Of a DNA stretch of 64,000 nt, positions 47,081 to 57,832 are shown piece by piece. Each line of letters opens with the position of its first letter. The stretch's first letter is position 1. The notes beneath the pieces are model-generated. The model saw only the letters and a program-made list of their open reading frames with translations, was not told the DNA's origin and did no database searches. The position numbers were made by a program, and so were the translations under genes. This DNA comes from Flaccisagitta enflata (taxonomy: Eukaryota > Chaetognatha > Sagittoidea > Aphragmophora): NCBI GenBank assembly GCA_965153355.1, contig OZ231126.1, positions 41,602,001 to 41,666,000 on the forward strand, read 5' to 3'.

Positions 47081-49137
47081 GTTAGTAATACTCTTAATAA
47101 ACGAACATTGTCATGGCCCATGAGCGTAATATCAATAATTACAAAATCTCTGCAAAATTTCTTGTCTTTCAATAAGTTGGAGAGGTCCATAAGATATCAT
47201 TGATGAACCAGTAAAAGGTTGTATTAAATGCTACTTTCGTTACATAGATTTTGATTAGAAGACCGGTGTCCTAGGCTGACTGCTGAATGGGAAGAAAAAT
47301 TTTAAGGAAAATTATTTCTTTTAAATCATTTGAGTAATAGCAATCGCACGAATTGCTCCAACATGCAGCGATAAAAAGAGCAAGAGAGAGAGAAAGAAAG
47401 AGAGAGAGAGAGAGAGTCCATTTGGGGTCCTTCCGGCGTTGAGATGGGATTCATTGAAAATAATCGGGCAACGTGAGTTCGCAAATCGTCAGAACATTCA
47501 TCATGACAAAGGCTTCCTAAAAATGAGAAAGAGGTCCGCCTGAGAGCAAGATTGGCGAGTTGGCATGGTGCGCCTGCTCTGCTAATAATATGAGTAGACT
47601 AATTCCGAGTTTCGCCAAGTGTCATCGCTTCTTCTGCTGAATTGCATAAGGTCACAAAGGTTGGGTGACATACCTAACTATCTGGTGTGCCAAACCAAAC
47701 CAATTTTTGCCACACCGACTGCCCATATGGGGTCCAAAACAGGCCTGTCCCGATTTTGTCCCTGCAAGCAAAATGCAAGCTTAACCAATCAAAAAATGTC
47801 AATGAGGGTCATCCAATAGCTTGTAAGCAATCACTATCAATCCATTGATATGTGAAGAAAGTTTGAATTCAATATTTCAACTGTAAGATGACAAAAAATG
47901 AATTTGAATTTAGGTACTCTTCCCCTTTATTTTTCTGTCATTCTTTACTAAAAAGGAGTTAGGTGGACAGCTTTTTTGTAAGCCTATCTTTATTCAATCA
48001 TTAAGCATTTTTTCTTTTTCCATTGCATTAAGGACTAGTTAAAAGACCTTTCCTCCGATTTTCAAGGATTTTTTCCATTTCATTCAAGAGAAATAAACAT
48101 TTTCCTGGAGCGTTACAATTCAGAGGGGCTCCTTGTTGTAGCTGTCACATTCGTGTCACATTATGATTCATACTACGCCACGCCATAGTAACATGAGTGA
48201 CGGAAAATTCATCAACATGATGGTAAACAAGGTCAAATTCTGTACTTGCACCTATAATTTCAACTCTTATCTCCAAATTGTTGATTCACAGTGAAATTCC
48301 AAAGTTGATCACTCCAAAGATAAGAATTGAATTGTAACGCTCGCCGACCAAGTCTCGTAGTTAATTCTTTGTTTCCACACAGCGCTTCTCACACAAATGT
48401 GCGATGCTTTTAAGTTTTAATTTGGTAAAATTTCTCAAAATTCAAATTCGCATATCTCAAGAACTATTTGAGTTAACCCGATGAAATTTTGCATGGTTGG
48501 TATCTGGATCTAGAGAGTCCTTTGCCTAAATTCTGATGCGACCTAAAGAATGTCGAGGAGTCCAACCAGACCAACCTGCCTACCAGATGAAAAAATGAAA
48601 AAATGGCATAACTTCTAAAATAATGAACCGATCTGGTTGAAATTTTGCATGAAGCTTCCTTAAAGGATTTCTCGTCACTGGCATAAAAAAAGAGCTTGGG
48701 GAAAATCTTTTTCTTCCAACAGCCTACCCAGCCAGAAATGGTACTAATAGAGATTTTTTTTAAAAACTAAAAGAATTCAAAAAAATTTCAGAAACAGGAT
48801 CACACATGTTTGCTTGAACGTAATAAATAAGAATTTTACTGTCATATTGATTTCTTAATTGTATCTAGCTAAATTTTCTAATAATGAAATTGCCAAAAGT
48901 ATCTATTTAAGCCTAATTTGCATGAAAAATGAGCTTACTTAAGAAAATCTAAGTATGGATTCATATGTAAGAATAGGTAAGCTACATGATGACATATGGA
49001 TTTGTTCAATTTTCAAACATGTAAAATTTATGAATTTCATCCTGTCCACGGTCGGCTTTGTGTGACACTAGTCAGTACTATCTTGCTAATAAATATATGG
49101 GCGAGCGTTATCAGGCATAACTGCTAGATAAACAATA
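47081..49137. other. Long spacer, no gene seen
   Basis: Contains a short GA run (about 47384-47417). A region near 48470-48660 is related in inverse sense to the tandem repeat at 690-1450. At 49077 there is a fragment (tactatcttgctaataa) of the MITE at 60349. No exon could be supported. Confidence 0.35.
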
Positions 49138-49288
49138 ACAAGGCCGGATACACGGCTACCGAAGTTGCGTGGGGGTGGGCAGGGGCCATATTTGAGGTCA
49201 CAAGACCATCTGGGCAGGAGCAGTGAGGTCCAAAAATAAAAATCATAAAAAAAGTAAAGTGTGTAGAGTCGCGTGCAGGCGACTATAA
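49138..49288 (+). mobile_element. Hairpin-tailed element, GTCGCGTG subfamily, lacking the GGAC run
   Basis: acaaggccggatacacggct, gttgcgtgggggtgggcagg, 'gggcaggagcagtgaggtcc', 'gtaaagtgtg', then directly 'tagagtcgcgtgcaggcgac' and tataaa. The GGACC tract between gtgtg and tagag is missing. Left word agttgcgtg mismatches the hairpin at one base. Confidence 0.83.
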
Positions 49289-49400
49289 ACATAGAAAAAT
49301 TGGTGAGATTCAGAAACTATATCGAATTTCTGATCAAATGGCGCTAACCGCATCACTCTGGCTCAATCCGTTTAGAAATGACAAGCAAAATAAGATCGCT

Positions 49401-49670
49401 ACAGTATGTTTAGTTCAAAGACGGCTTTTTTGGAGGGTCCCCTCATAGTCACATCTTTGCACAAACTGTCATAATCTATATATTTTCTGAAAGCTTACGC
49501 TTGACTTTGTTGCCTGAAAAAATTTCAGCTCAATTGGAGCACCTTAACCTTGAGAAAAAGAAATTCGAGAGTTTCCCCCCGGTTCGAACCCGCGATGTGA
49601 CAAAGAGAAACTTTATCACTTTGAAAATTGAAAGTCTAGTGCGTTAACCACTAGACCAAACCGCGAGACA
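49401..49670 (-). mobile_element. tRNA-derived SINE, copy 1
   Basis: On the minus strand it begins with an A-box-like tttggtctagtggttaacgc (about 49641-49660) and a B box ggttcgaacc (49581-49590), but no anticodon stem can be formed. It continues with a body shared with 57833-58100: tctttttctcaaggttaagg, 'gagctgaaattttttcaggc', 'aacaaagtcaagc', 'tatgacagtttgtgcaaaga', 'ggaccctccaaaaaagccgt', ending near gaactaaacatactgta. No poly-A tail is evident. I do not recognise the body as a named SINE domain. Confidence 0.75.
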
Positions 49671-49966
49671 TTTTAAACGGCAAATTTTCTTTTATTTATC
49701 TTCAAATGGATCCCATCGAACGAGCACAGCCCTAATTTGTGAAACGAACATTTCGAAACCGAAGATTCGTGACAAAGCATCTTTGAAAGCTTGCAATATC
49801 TGCTACATTAATGATAGAAACATGCGGATTTTACCATTGGAAAGCTCTCGACGAGCTCTATATGAAAGTCATGCATACGTTTGGACTTAATCTACCTCTA
49901 AATGTTCGCAATTGACAAAAAACATTCCCGCGGAAACCTAATTGCGGAAACAAAATTGCGGACATG

Positions 49967-49968
<2 letters not shown>

Positions 49969-50051
<83 letters not shown>

Positions 50052-50268
50052 CTGTGTGTGTGTCGGTAAGTGTGGGTGTGTGTCGGTAAGTGTGTTTGTC
50101 TGTGTGTGTATGTGCGTGTCGGTGTGTATGTGCGTGTCGGTGTGTATGTGCGTGTCGGTGTGTTTTTGCGTGGTGTTAGTGTGTGTCAGTGTGTATGTGT
50201 GTGGTGTCGGTGTGTGAGTTTCAGTGTGTGTATGTCTGTGTGTGTCTGTGTCTGTGTGTCTGTGTGAT
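49969..50268. repeat. (TG)n microsatellite with degenerate TGTGTCGG flank
   Basis: Pure TG to about 50049, then variants including 'tgtatgtgcgtgtcggtg' repeated three times to 50268. Confidence 0.93.
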
Positions 50269-50289
50269 GAAGAGCCTGTAGAGATAGAT

Positions 50290-50400
50290 AAATCAAGTCC
50301 GATACACGGTTAACAAGAAGTTGCTTGTGGGGGGGCAGATACGGTATTTGGGTGGGCGGGGACTGTAACTGCTACATGGCTGGGCCAGGGCCGTAATGCT
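50290..50400 (+). mobile_element. Decayed hairpin-element left end
   Basis: 'aagtccgatacacggtta', 'agttgcttgtgggggggcag', 'tacggtatttgg' resembles the left half of the GTCGCGTG subfamily. No tail. Confidence 0.5.
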
Positions 50401-50404
50401 CAGA

Positions 50405-50585
50405 ACAAGGCCGGAAACACGGCTACCCCAGTCGCGTGCGGGTGGGCAGGGGCCGTATTTGAGGTCACTAGGGCTGGAGCAGTGAGGCCAGAAACCGCAA
50501 AAAATAAAAAAAAGTAAAGTGTGACAGACGGACCGACGGACCAATGGACGAACCGACAAAGCGGGATGTAGAGTCACGTAATATT
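50405..50585 (+). mobile_element. Hairpin-tailed element, GTCGCGTG subfamily, tail interrupted
   Basis: acaaggccggaaacacggct, ccccagtcgcgtgcgggtgg, ggcaggggccgtatttgagg, 'gtaaagtgtgaca', GGACCGACGGACC run, 'gcgggatgtagagtcacgta', then unrelated sequence. The distal hairpin arm is lost. Confidence 0.82.
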
Positions 50586-50699
50586 TCGGCCGATTTTGCG
50601 TCATCCAAAATTTTACGTTTTGGACCTTCTTTCAAACCTTCCTTCTGACGAACAAATCATCTTATAAAGTCCTATAGAGTCGCTTAGAAAGCGACTTAA

Positions 50700-51010
50700 C
50701 AGTCAGCGGACAAAACATAATAGGTATATATATCATGCTATTGGTTTTGATCCAACATGCTGATAGTGGACAAAATATTGTATCAAATAACTAGTGGTTT
50801 AAATAACACTCGGCTGTAATGTTACAAAATTGTAGCATTACAGACGGCTGTAACTCTAACAACCCGTTGTTGAATATAACATTTTGTTTGTTACAGCCGG
50901 CTGTAACTTAAGCAACTGATTGTCGCATACAATATTTTTTTTTTTAGCAATATGTTGGATCGAAGCCAGTGGTATGATATATATACCTATAGTGTTTTGT
51001 CCACTGACTG
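50700..51010. mobile_element. TTAA MITE, second copy (311 bp)
   Basis: Same termini as 3648-4174 (CAGTCAGCGGACAAAACA / TGTTTTGTCCACTGACTG), with TTAA on both sides (50696-50699, 51011-51014). Inner ACAGCCGGCTGT palindrome retained. Confidence 0.85.
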
Positions 51011-51030
51011 TTAAACGGACACTGAAAGAA

Positions 51031-51135
51031 AAAGGGCCGGAGACACACCTTCCCCAGTCGCGTGAGGGTGGGCAAGGGCCATATTTGAAATTGTCCCTAG
51101 ATCATTCGGGCAGGAGCACTGAGGTCGAAGAATAA
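51031..51135 (+). mobile_element. Hairpin-tailed element (outer copy), left part
   Basis: 'gggccggagacacaccttcc', 'ccagtcgcgtgagggtgggc', 'gccatatttga' and 'gggcaggagcactgaggtcg', then broken at 51136 by another element. Its continuation is at 52706-52777. Confidence 0.82.
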
Positions 51136-52705
51136 ACAAGGCCAACACCTATAAGTCGCGTGCGAGACATAAAAAACTGAATTGACCTGACTTCTTATTA
51201 TATCTTTTGAATCAACATGACTGATTAGGGAGAAATATCAGAAATGAATAAAATGATTTAGTTGACTAGATTGACTTGAATAAATTGATGAATAAATCAG
51301 CTTAATGAGGTATTGGTGGCCGTGGAAACCCACCCAGTTACAGGCCGAGACCACTGGAAAAAGTGGTGACTTTTGTAATTGAGTCAAATTAATCAACTCT
51401 ATCAACCCAATCAACGAAAAATGAATAAACCAGACTTAAACCAGCAGACCTTAACCACCAGACTTTAACCACCAGACTTAAACCAGCAGACTTAAACCAG
51501 AAGACTTAAACCAGCAGACTTAAACCAGCGGACTAATACCAGCAGACCTAAACCAGCAGACCTAAACCAGCAGACTTAAACCAGCAGACTTAAACCAGCA
51601 GACTTAAACCAGCAGACTTAAACCAGCAGACTTAAACCAGCCAACTTAAACCAGCCAACTTAAACCAGCCAACTTAAACCAGCCAACTTAAACCAGCCAA
51701 CTTAAACCAGCCAACTTAAGCCAGCAGACTTAAACCAGCAGACTTAAACCAGCAGACTTAAACCATCAGACTTTAACCAGCAGACTTAAACCAGCAGACT
51801 TGAAATGACATAAAAGACCAAAACATACCAAAAAGCATAAATGACCAAAACATAACAAAAAACATAAATGACAAAAAAAGCCAAAAAACCAAAAAACCAA
51901 AAACATAAATGACCAAAACATACCAAGAAACCATGTTAAATGACCAAAAACCAAAAACCAAAAACCAAAAACCAAAAAAAAACTAAAACCAAAAACTAAA
52001 AACCAAAAACAAAAAAAAAACATAAATGACCGAAGCATACTGAAAAACCATGTTTAATGACCAAAAATGACCTGAAATGTCCCAAAAAAACAAAAAAACA
52101 AAAACCAAAAAACCAAAAAACCTAAAACCAAAAAACCTAAAACCAAAGAACCAGAAAACCAGAAAACCAAAAAACCAAAAACCAAAAGACCAAAAACATA
52201 AATGACCAAAACATATCAAAAAACCATGTTTAATGAACAAAAACCAATATGAACAAAAACCAATAAAAACAAAAATCAAAAAACCAAAAATCCAAAAAAA
52301 CAAAGACCAAAAACCAAAAACCAAAAAACCAAAAAACATAAATGACCAAAACATACCAAAAAACCATATTAAATGACCAAAAAAGACCAGAAATGTCCCA
52401 AAATGATTTAAAATGACTTAAAACTACCTTAAATGCCCAAAAACAACACAAATGACGTAAATCAAAAAAGTGACGTAAATGATCAAAAATGACCAAAAAT
52501 GACCAGAAGCAACCAAAAATGACTAAAAACAACAAAAGATGACTAAAAACAACAAAAAAATGACTCAAAATAACTCCAGACGACCCAAAATGACCAAAAA
52601 CGACGCGAAAAAGCAAAGTTTTAAGGACCGACCGACCGACCAACCAACCAACCAACCGACCGACCGACAGAGCGGGTTGTAGAGTCGCGTGCACGCGACT
52701 AAAAA
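51136..52705 (+). mobile_element. Hairpin-tailed element, AAGTCGCGTGC subfamily, 1570 bp, nested
   Basis: Starts acaaggccaacacctataag, tcgcgtgcgag. It contains two minisatellites: 14-bp 'cttaaaccagcaga' units (about 51425-51800) and 'ccaaaaaaccaaaaa' / 'aaatgaccaaaa' units (51800-52600). A GACC/AACC run leads to 'gcgggttgtagagtcgcgtg' and a perfect 18-bp palindromic hairpin at 52683-52700, then aaaaa. Left word agtcgcgtgc equals the complement of gcacgcgact. Inserted in the element 51031-51135/52706-52777. Confidence 0.88.
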
Positions 52706-52777
52706 CACAAAAAAAGTAAAATGTGACTAACAAACGGAAAAAGCGGGGTGTAGAGTCACATGGCATGCGACTAAAAA
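52706..52777 (+). mobile_element. Hairpin-tailed element (outer copy), right part
   Basis: 'cacaaaaaaagtaaaatgtg' resumes exactly where the outer element left off, continuing to 'gcggggtgtagagtcacatg', gcatgcgact and taaaaa. Confidence 0.82.
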
Positions 52778-52801
52778 TGATCAAAGAAGTAATGGTAGAA
52801 A

Positions 52802-52947
52802 ACAAGGTCGGATACACGGCCAATACCAGTTGCGGACGGGTGGGCAGGGGCGGAAATGCGCGTTTTCACACTTTCCAACCCGATCACCATGACCGATGGA
52901 CCGACGGACGGACAAAGGCTCATAGAGTTGCGTGGCCGCAAATAAAA
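52802..52947 (+). mobile_element. Hairpin-tailed element, GTTGCGGAC subfamily (146 bp)
   Basis: acaaggtcggatacacggcc, cagttgcggacgggtgggca, gcggaaatgcgcgttttcac, GGACC run, 'ctcatagagttgcgtggccg' and caaataaaaa. Almost identical in length to 26050-26195. Confidence 0.86.
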
Positions 52948-53069
52948 ATATGAGAGCAAAGCCGAACTGATTAAAACATTCCAACACAATCTTCAAGTCT
53001 GCTGCACGCGCGAGCAGGCAGGAACAGTGATGCACAAAGTCGGTTTGGTCATTTGACTGGAGCAGTAAC

Positions 53070-53070
<1 letters not shown>

Positions 53071-53100
<30 letters not shown>
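53071..53100. repeat. Poly(A), 30 bp
   Basis: Pure A run, possibly the residue of a retroposed copy. I could not identify a SINE or LINE body next to it. Confidence 0.85.
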
Positions 53101-53102
<2 letters not shown>

Positions 53103-53245
53103 TGCAAGGACGCAGAGAGCCAGAAAAAGCAGTGTACCCGACCAATAAACCAGCGGTTGGCTGATGGACCAACATACAGACCGACATAGTTTTTGCGTTC
53201 AAGCGACTTAAAAAAACGGAATGAGCATGAAAAAAATGTTTTTAC

Positions 53246-53374
53246 TTTTTTGGTGCGCGAAGGCACCTTAGAGGCTCTGTCCATTGGTTGGGTTGTCAGT
53301 TAATGGGTTGGTTGGTCCGTCGGTAACGCATTCATTCAACGATCCACCTGGCATACCTTTTTGACCTGCTTGGC
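53246..53374 (-). mobile_element. Hairpin-tailed element, AGGTGCGAC subfamily, decayed
   Basis: Minus strand: right end hairpin (aaggtgccttcgcgcacc) then aaaaa at 53246, a CCAACC/GGAC-type run, 'gaatgcgttaccgacgg', and a degraded left end near 53374. Confidence 0.65.
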
Positions 53375-53547
53375 ATCGTTTTCAAATTCCCCATAGACGC
53401 CTTGTCCCCACATTCTCACCCATCAATACTGCATACTGTTTCTATTTTCTACTCGCGACAATCGCGTTTTTAACGGGCCACTCGGTCGCTCGGGAAAGCC
53501 GACGTTCTAGGAAAGAATAGAGATGAAAAACGTACGCTGATAAAGAA

Positions 53548-54148
53548 ACAAGTGACGCGCGGTCACAATATCATTGCGGACAGGTGGGGAGCGGCATCCA
53601 ACCCCGATCCACACCCCAACTCCCACCCCACACGCAAACATACACAATAAGTATCCAAACGCTCGTTTTCTCAACTTTTCGACTCGATCATTACGGACCT
53701 CTCTTATACACTTCGACGCGTAATACAACGTGAAGATTGCAAAAACCGTAAAAAACGGTTAGCACCCCTACCTACAGCTTAGGACAAAGCTTCAACAGGG
53801 TCATATGGGGTATCATTCTGTAGCTTGTCACAGTACAATTTACGCCACCGGGGCGATTTTCTAATTTCAATCACATTCTTGAGAAATTCTACCCCGAACA
53901 TTGGCGGGGGACACCCCCTTAAAAAGCAAAAAAAATCCACTTTTTGGAGTGAATATCTCTTGAACGGAAGCGAAATTCAAAATTCGCCTCGGTGGCGTAA
54001 ATTTTATTGAGATAACTTATTAATTGATGCCACACATGACCATGTGGCTATGGCGATATGAGCTGCAAGGGGGGGTGCTATACCTTTTTCGTAATCTTCA
54101 CGTTGTATTCAACGTGCGTGTGTAGAGTTGCGCGTGCGCAACTAAAAA
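53548..54148 (+). mobile_element. Hairpin-tailed element, ACAAGTGACGC type, containing a foldback insertion
   Basis: Left end acaagtgacgcgcggtcaca, atatcattgcggacaggtgg. 'tttctcaacttttcgactcg' and 'attacggacctctcttatac' follow, and the right end is 'tgtagagttgcgcgtgcgca' with the palindromic hairpin at 54126-54143, then aaaaa. The middle is occupied by the foldback element at 53723-54108. Confidence 0.75.
53723..54108. mobile_element. Foldback MITE inside the hairpin element (386 bp)
   Basis: The ends atacaacgtgaagattgc and gtaatcttcacgttgtat are inverted. Further inverted pairs inside are ggttagcacccc / gggggtgctatacc and aatttacgccaccgggg / cctcggtggcgtaaatt. No coding sequence. Target duplication not certain. 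Confidence 0.75.
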
Positions 54149-54334
54149 GATTCAGGCCTCATGGCTGCGAAGAAAACTGTTTTAAGGGCCAACAGAGACG
54201 TTCTAATGCAGTCCAAAAGAAAACCGCGAGACTGATGCAGGATCCAAAAGTAAAAGAAATCTTTAACATGGATGGACAGACCCAGCAGGGCTTCTCCCGG
54301 TCACCCAGTCTCCGTCATCCCAACCAGCCGACAC

Positions 54335-55825
54335 ACACTTTTTTTTTATAAGCACGCACTTTTTTTGGCTGAGGCTGTGTGTGCTTAGCAAAATATTATT
54401 TTTAAGGCTGAAATGTGTTTAAATGTGTGCTTATCATTTAACAGTAAGTAATTATCCTATTCAGTATAGAACAAAGTATACAGTAGGGTATAGAAAACAG
54501 TATAGCATATAGTATTGAATAGTAGCGAATAAAATATAATATGAAATACAATAATCAGGCCTTTATTTAGAGCGTGCCCGCGTGCCCGAGGCACTTTGTT
54601 TTACTGTCGGGCATGCTGTTTTTGCTGATGGCGATCCCGGCTGGCACTCTCACCACATCAGGCTAAATGCCTTTTATAAGGATTGATATTTTCTATATGA
54701 TTGCTAAAAGAAAGATCATTGATTCATTTGATTCTTTGGTTTGTTCATCCATACATTCATTCATTCATTCATTCATTCAATCATTCATTCATTTTTTCAC
54801 TCATGGATTTTTTCTTTCATTCACTCTTTCATTTTCCTTTCATTTATTTTTCCATTGACTCATTCATTTTTTTTCTTCATTTTCTGAAAAAGGAGTTTAA
54901 TCTCTTGAATTTCATTAACAAATCTGAAATCTTTTTTAATTAAGAACTTAATCAAATGAATGGATCATGGATCTTGGATTCTTTAACTCATTCATTTGTT
55001 CATTTATAAATTGATTCATTTGTTCATATGTTTTTAAAGGAGAGTAAAAAATTTCCTATGTCTGTTGATAAAACAAAAAGAAAATTATTATCATTTGACT
55101 AATTATGTCATTTGCGTTCATTCTTTCCTGAATGAATGCACAAATCCTGGAGAAATCGCTTTTATTATGTATATGTTTGTATCATTGTATGAAAGAGTTC
55201 AGTGTGACTGGAGAAGAGAGGTTGAAAACCAGGCACGCTCATCCTCTGACGGGCTGGCTGAAATTCTAAGGAGCGTGCCCGGCGTGCACACTCAACAGAA
55301 TCACTAAATTAAGGCCTGACAATAATGAATGTATTTTGTATAAAAGATGTACTTTATCTTTCACTGACGTTGTCTTATTTTCATACAAACCATGGGATGA
55401 GACTAGTATCTTTATATACTATAAACTTTTTAAATTTGTATGGTTATTTAGTATCATATTTTTTTTTGGTGGTCCTTGTTACAGCAATAAATTCTTATAA
55501 ACAATGGTATTTATGCAATAATATTCTTAGATATTTTTTGAAATTCAATTATTTTCATCAGTTTAAAAATCCTGAATATACTGACAAATTGATATTATTA
55601 ATAATTTCAATTTCTATTAAAGTTTTTATTGGTTTATGTGAAATTCCAACCAAAAATGTTTAAGAATTAGCAAACTTTTGTAAAATTTACAACAAAAAAA
55701 ATTTCAAATCAAAAATCTCAGCCTGGATTGTGCTTAGCAGTGTGCTCAAATGTTCCCAATATTTGTGGCTGGGCGTGCTTTTAAACGAGGTGCTTATAAA
55801 GAAAAAGTGTACCAAGGGATGCGAC
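54335..55825. mobile_element. DNA element with short inverted ends, host of the hAT insertion
   Basis: 'acacttttttttataagcac' near 54335 and, inverted, 'gtgcttataaagaaaaagtg' near 55805-55825, with further loosely mirrored 'gtgtgcttagca' blocks. AT-rich interior with a 112-codon frame (55325-55663) of hydrophobic residues that I do not regard as a recognised protein. Confidence 0.5.
54556..55318. mobile_element. Non-autonomous hAT element, 763 bp, 8-bp target duplication
   Basis: The termini CAGGCCTTTATTTAG and CTAAATTAAGGCCTG are near-perfect inverted repeats, flanked by ACAATAAT on both sides (54548-54555 and 55319-55326). Subterminal 'gagcgtgcccg' blocks are mirrored. CAGG-type ends and an 8-bp duplication are the hAT hallmark. 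An (ATTC)n tract lies at about 54751-54870. No transposase. Confidence 0.88.
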
Positions 55826-56465
55826 ACAGTTTCTACGTGCTTTGGCGCACTTTTGTTTTCATAAGCGCAAATAATTAACAGATCTTCCCGATTTACGTAA
55901 CCGATTTCCTTCTTTTTTACTGTTACGTCTGCTTGACCAATCTTTTAGGACGAAACGATGCTTAAAGTCTCTTACACGGCACGGCATGAAGGGAGGAATG
56001 AAGATTGGATGAAAAGAAGGGAGGAATTGGAAGGAAAGGGAAGAAGGAAGGAAGGAAGGAAGGAAGAAAGGAAGGAAGAAAGGATGAATGAAAGGAAGGA
56101 GTCAAAGAAAGGGAGGAAGAAGGGGGAAAGGAAGGTATGAGGGAAGGAAGAAAAGAAAGGAGGGAAGAAGAAAAGAAGGACTTGAGAAGTATGTATCTAG
56201 TTGTGTGTATAATTGAAAACTGGACACGCAACTGTTGGCCTGTTGGGCTCGAAGTTCTTTAAGTGATTGTCCGTTGGTCCGTCTAACAATCCACCCGGGT
56301 GGATTGTATGTATGCTGAATGAATGAATGAGTGTATGAAAGAATGAATGAATTCAATTTACGATTACAAACAAGAATTACTTTTTGTGTAATTGTAGAAA
56401 GCCTTCATTAACGGATAGCCTATGAAAGTCAACAAATCTTTATTTTCTAATATCGAATGTTTATA
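55826..56465. other. Spacer with (GGAA)n purine tract
   Basis: Fragment of another '...cttttgttttcataagcgc' end at about 55850, then GGAAGGAA/GAAAGG purine tract at 56030-56175. Nothing coding. Confidence 0.5.
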
Positions 56466-56607
56466 TTTTTAGTCGCGGGCAAGCGACTCTATAAGAGGCT
56501 TTGTCTGTCCGTCCGTCGGTCCGTGGTGATCGAGTTTGAAAGAGTGAAAACACACATTTCCGCCCCTGCCCACCCGTCCGCGACTGGTATTGGCCGTGTA
56601 TCCGGCA
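56466..56607 (-). mobile_element. Hairpin-tailed element, AGTCGCGG variant
   Basis: Minus strand: 'gccggatacacggcc', cagtcgcggacgggtgggca, 'gcggaaatgtgtgttttcac', GGAC run, 'cttatagagtcgcttgcccg' and cgactaaaaa. Body is of the GTTGCGGAC subfamily, but both the left word (agtcgcgga) and the hairpin arm (cccgcgact) carry the same T-to-C/A-to-G change. Confidence 0.85.
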
Positions 56608-56619
56608 ATTTCTACAATA

Positions 56620-57545
56620 TGAGTGTTTGACTATCAAATTGTTATTTTTTGATATCGAAGTTTATGTTTTAATTTCGAGTGTTTGTTTTAACATTGGATG
56701 TTTGTTTTGATATCGAATGTTATTGTTTTCATATGAAACATTTATGTTTAAATATCGAATATTGATATTAATATTATTGAATGTTTATGTTTTAATATCC
56801 AATGTTTGTAATCTGATATGGAATGTTTTGTCTTAATATCGAATCTGTTTTAATATCTAATGTTTATGTCTTAATATTGAGTGTTTATGTTTATGTTTCT
56901 ATATCGAATGCTTTTTTTAGTATCGAATGTTTATGTTTTACATCGAATGTTCATGTTTTTATATCAAATGCTCTAGTTTTGATATTGAATTTTTATGTTT
57001 TAACATTAAACGTTTATGGTGATTGTTTAAATATACGTTTAAATGTTTATGATTCAATATTGAAGGTTTATGTTTTGATATCGAATCTTTGTTTTGATAT
57101 CTAATGTTTTTGCTTTAATATTGAATGTTTATGTTTTATGTTAAATGTTTGTTTTATATTGTATATTTTTTATATTGAATGTTTAGGTTTTGAAATTGAA
57201 TGTTTGTTTTAATATTGAATGTTTGTTTTAATATTGAATGTTTTTGTTTTGATATCTAATGTTAGTTTTGATATCGTTTGTTTATGTTTTGATATCGAAT
57301 GTTTATTTTTTCAATATCGAATTTTAGTTTTAATAGCTAATGTTAATGTTTTAATATCTAAAGTTTATGTTTAGTATCGAATGTTTATGAATAAATATCA
57401 AATGCTTATCTTTCAATATTGAATATTTATGTTTTATGTTAGTACTGAATGTTTGTTTTGATAACAAACTTTTATATATATGTTAATATCGAACGTTTGT
57501 TTCAATATGGAACATCTACGTTCCAATGACGAATGTTTGTTTCTT
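56620..57545. repeat. Degenerate minisatellite, about 20-22-bp unit
   Basis: 'gaatgtttatgttttaatatc' and variants over about 900 bp, AT-rich. No flanking hairpin element recognised, although a similar core-expansion is seen in other elements. Confidence 0.88.
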
Positions 57546-57832
57546 TTTTTTTTATGCTCATGTTCCTTTTTTTTGTCACATACACTTACATGCTTGTTTA
57601 TGCACATGTTTACACATGCACATGATTACACCATACATTGAATAGAGCTTCTCAAGGTCTATCCGATGGTGAAATCCGCATGTCTCTATCTTCCTTTGTT
57701 TGCATTTCGCAGCCTCTTAAAGTAGAGACGTGCTTGTTACGCATTTGGAAACGTTCGTTTCGCAGTCGCGGTTGGGAAAGAAGCAGGAAGGTATTTAAAC
57801 AATGACTTTCGCTGTGATGCCACGGCTCGCAG

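Noticed and set aside
54058-54351. 97-codon plus frame with a Cys-rich start
   Set aside because: Its first half lies in the right arm of a foldback MITE and the hairpin tail of a transposon. The rest has no support.
55325-55663. 112-codon hydrophobic frame that could be a membrane protein
   Set aside because: Very AT-rich, inside a DNA element, with no conserved motif. AT-rich sequence yields hydrophobic frames by chance.
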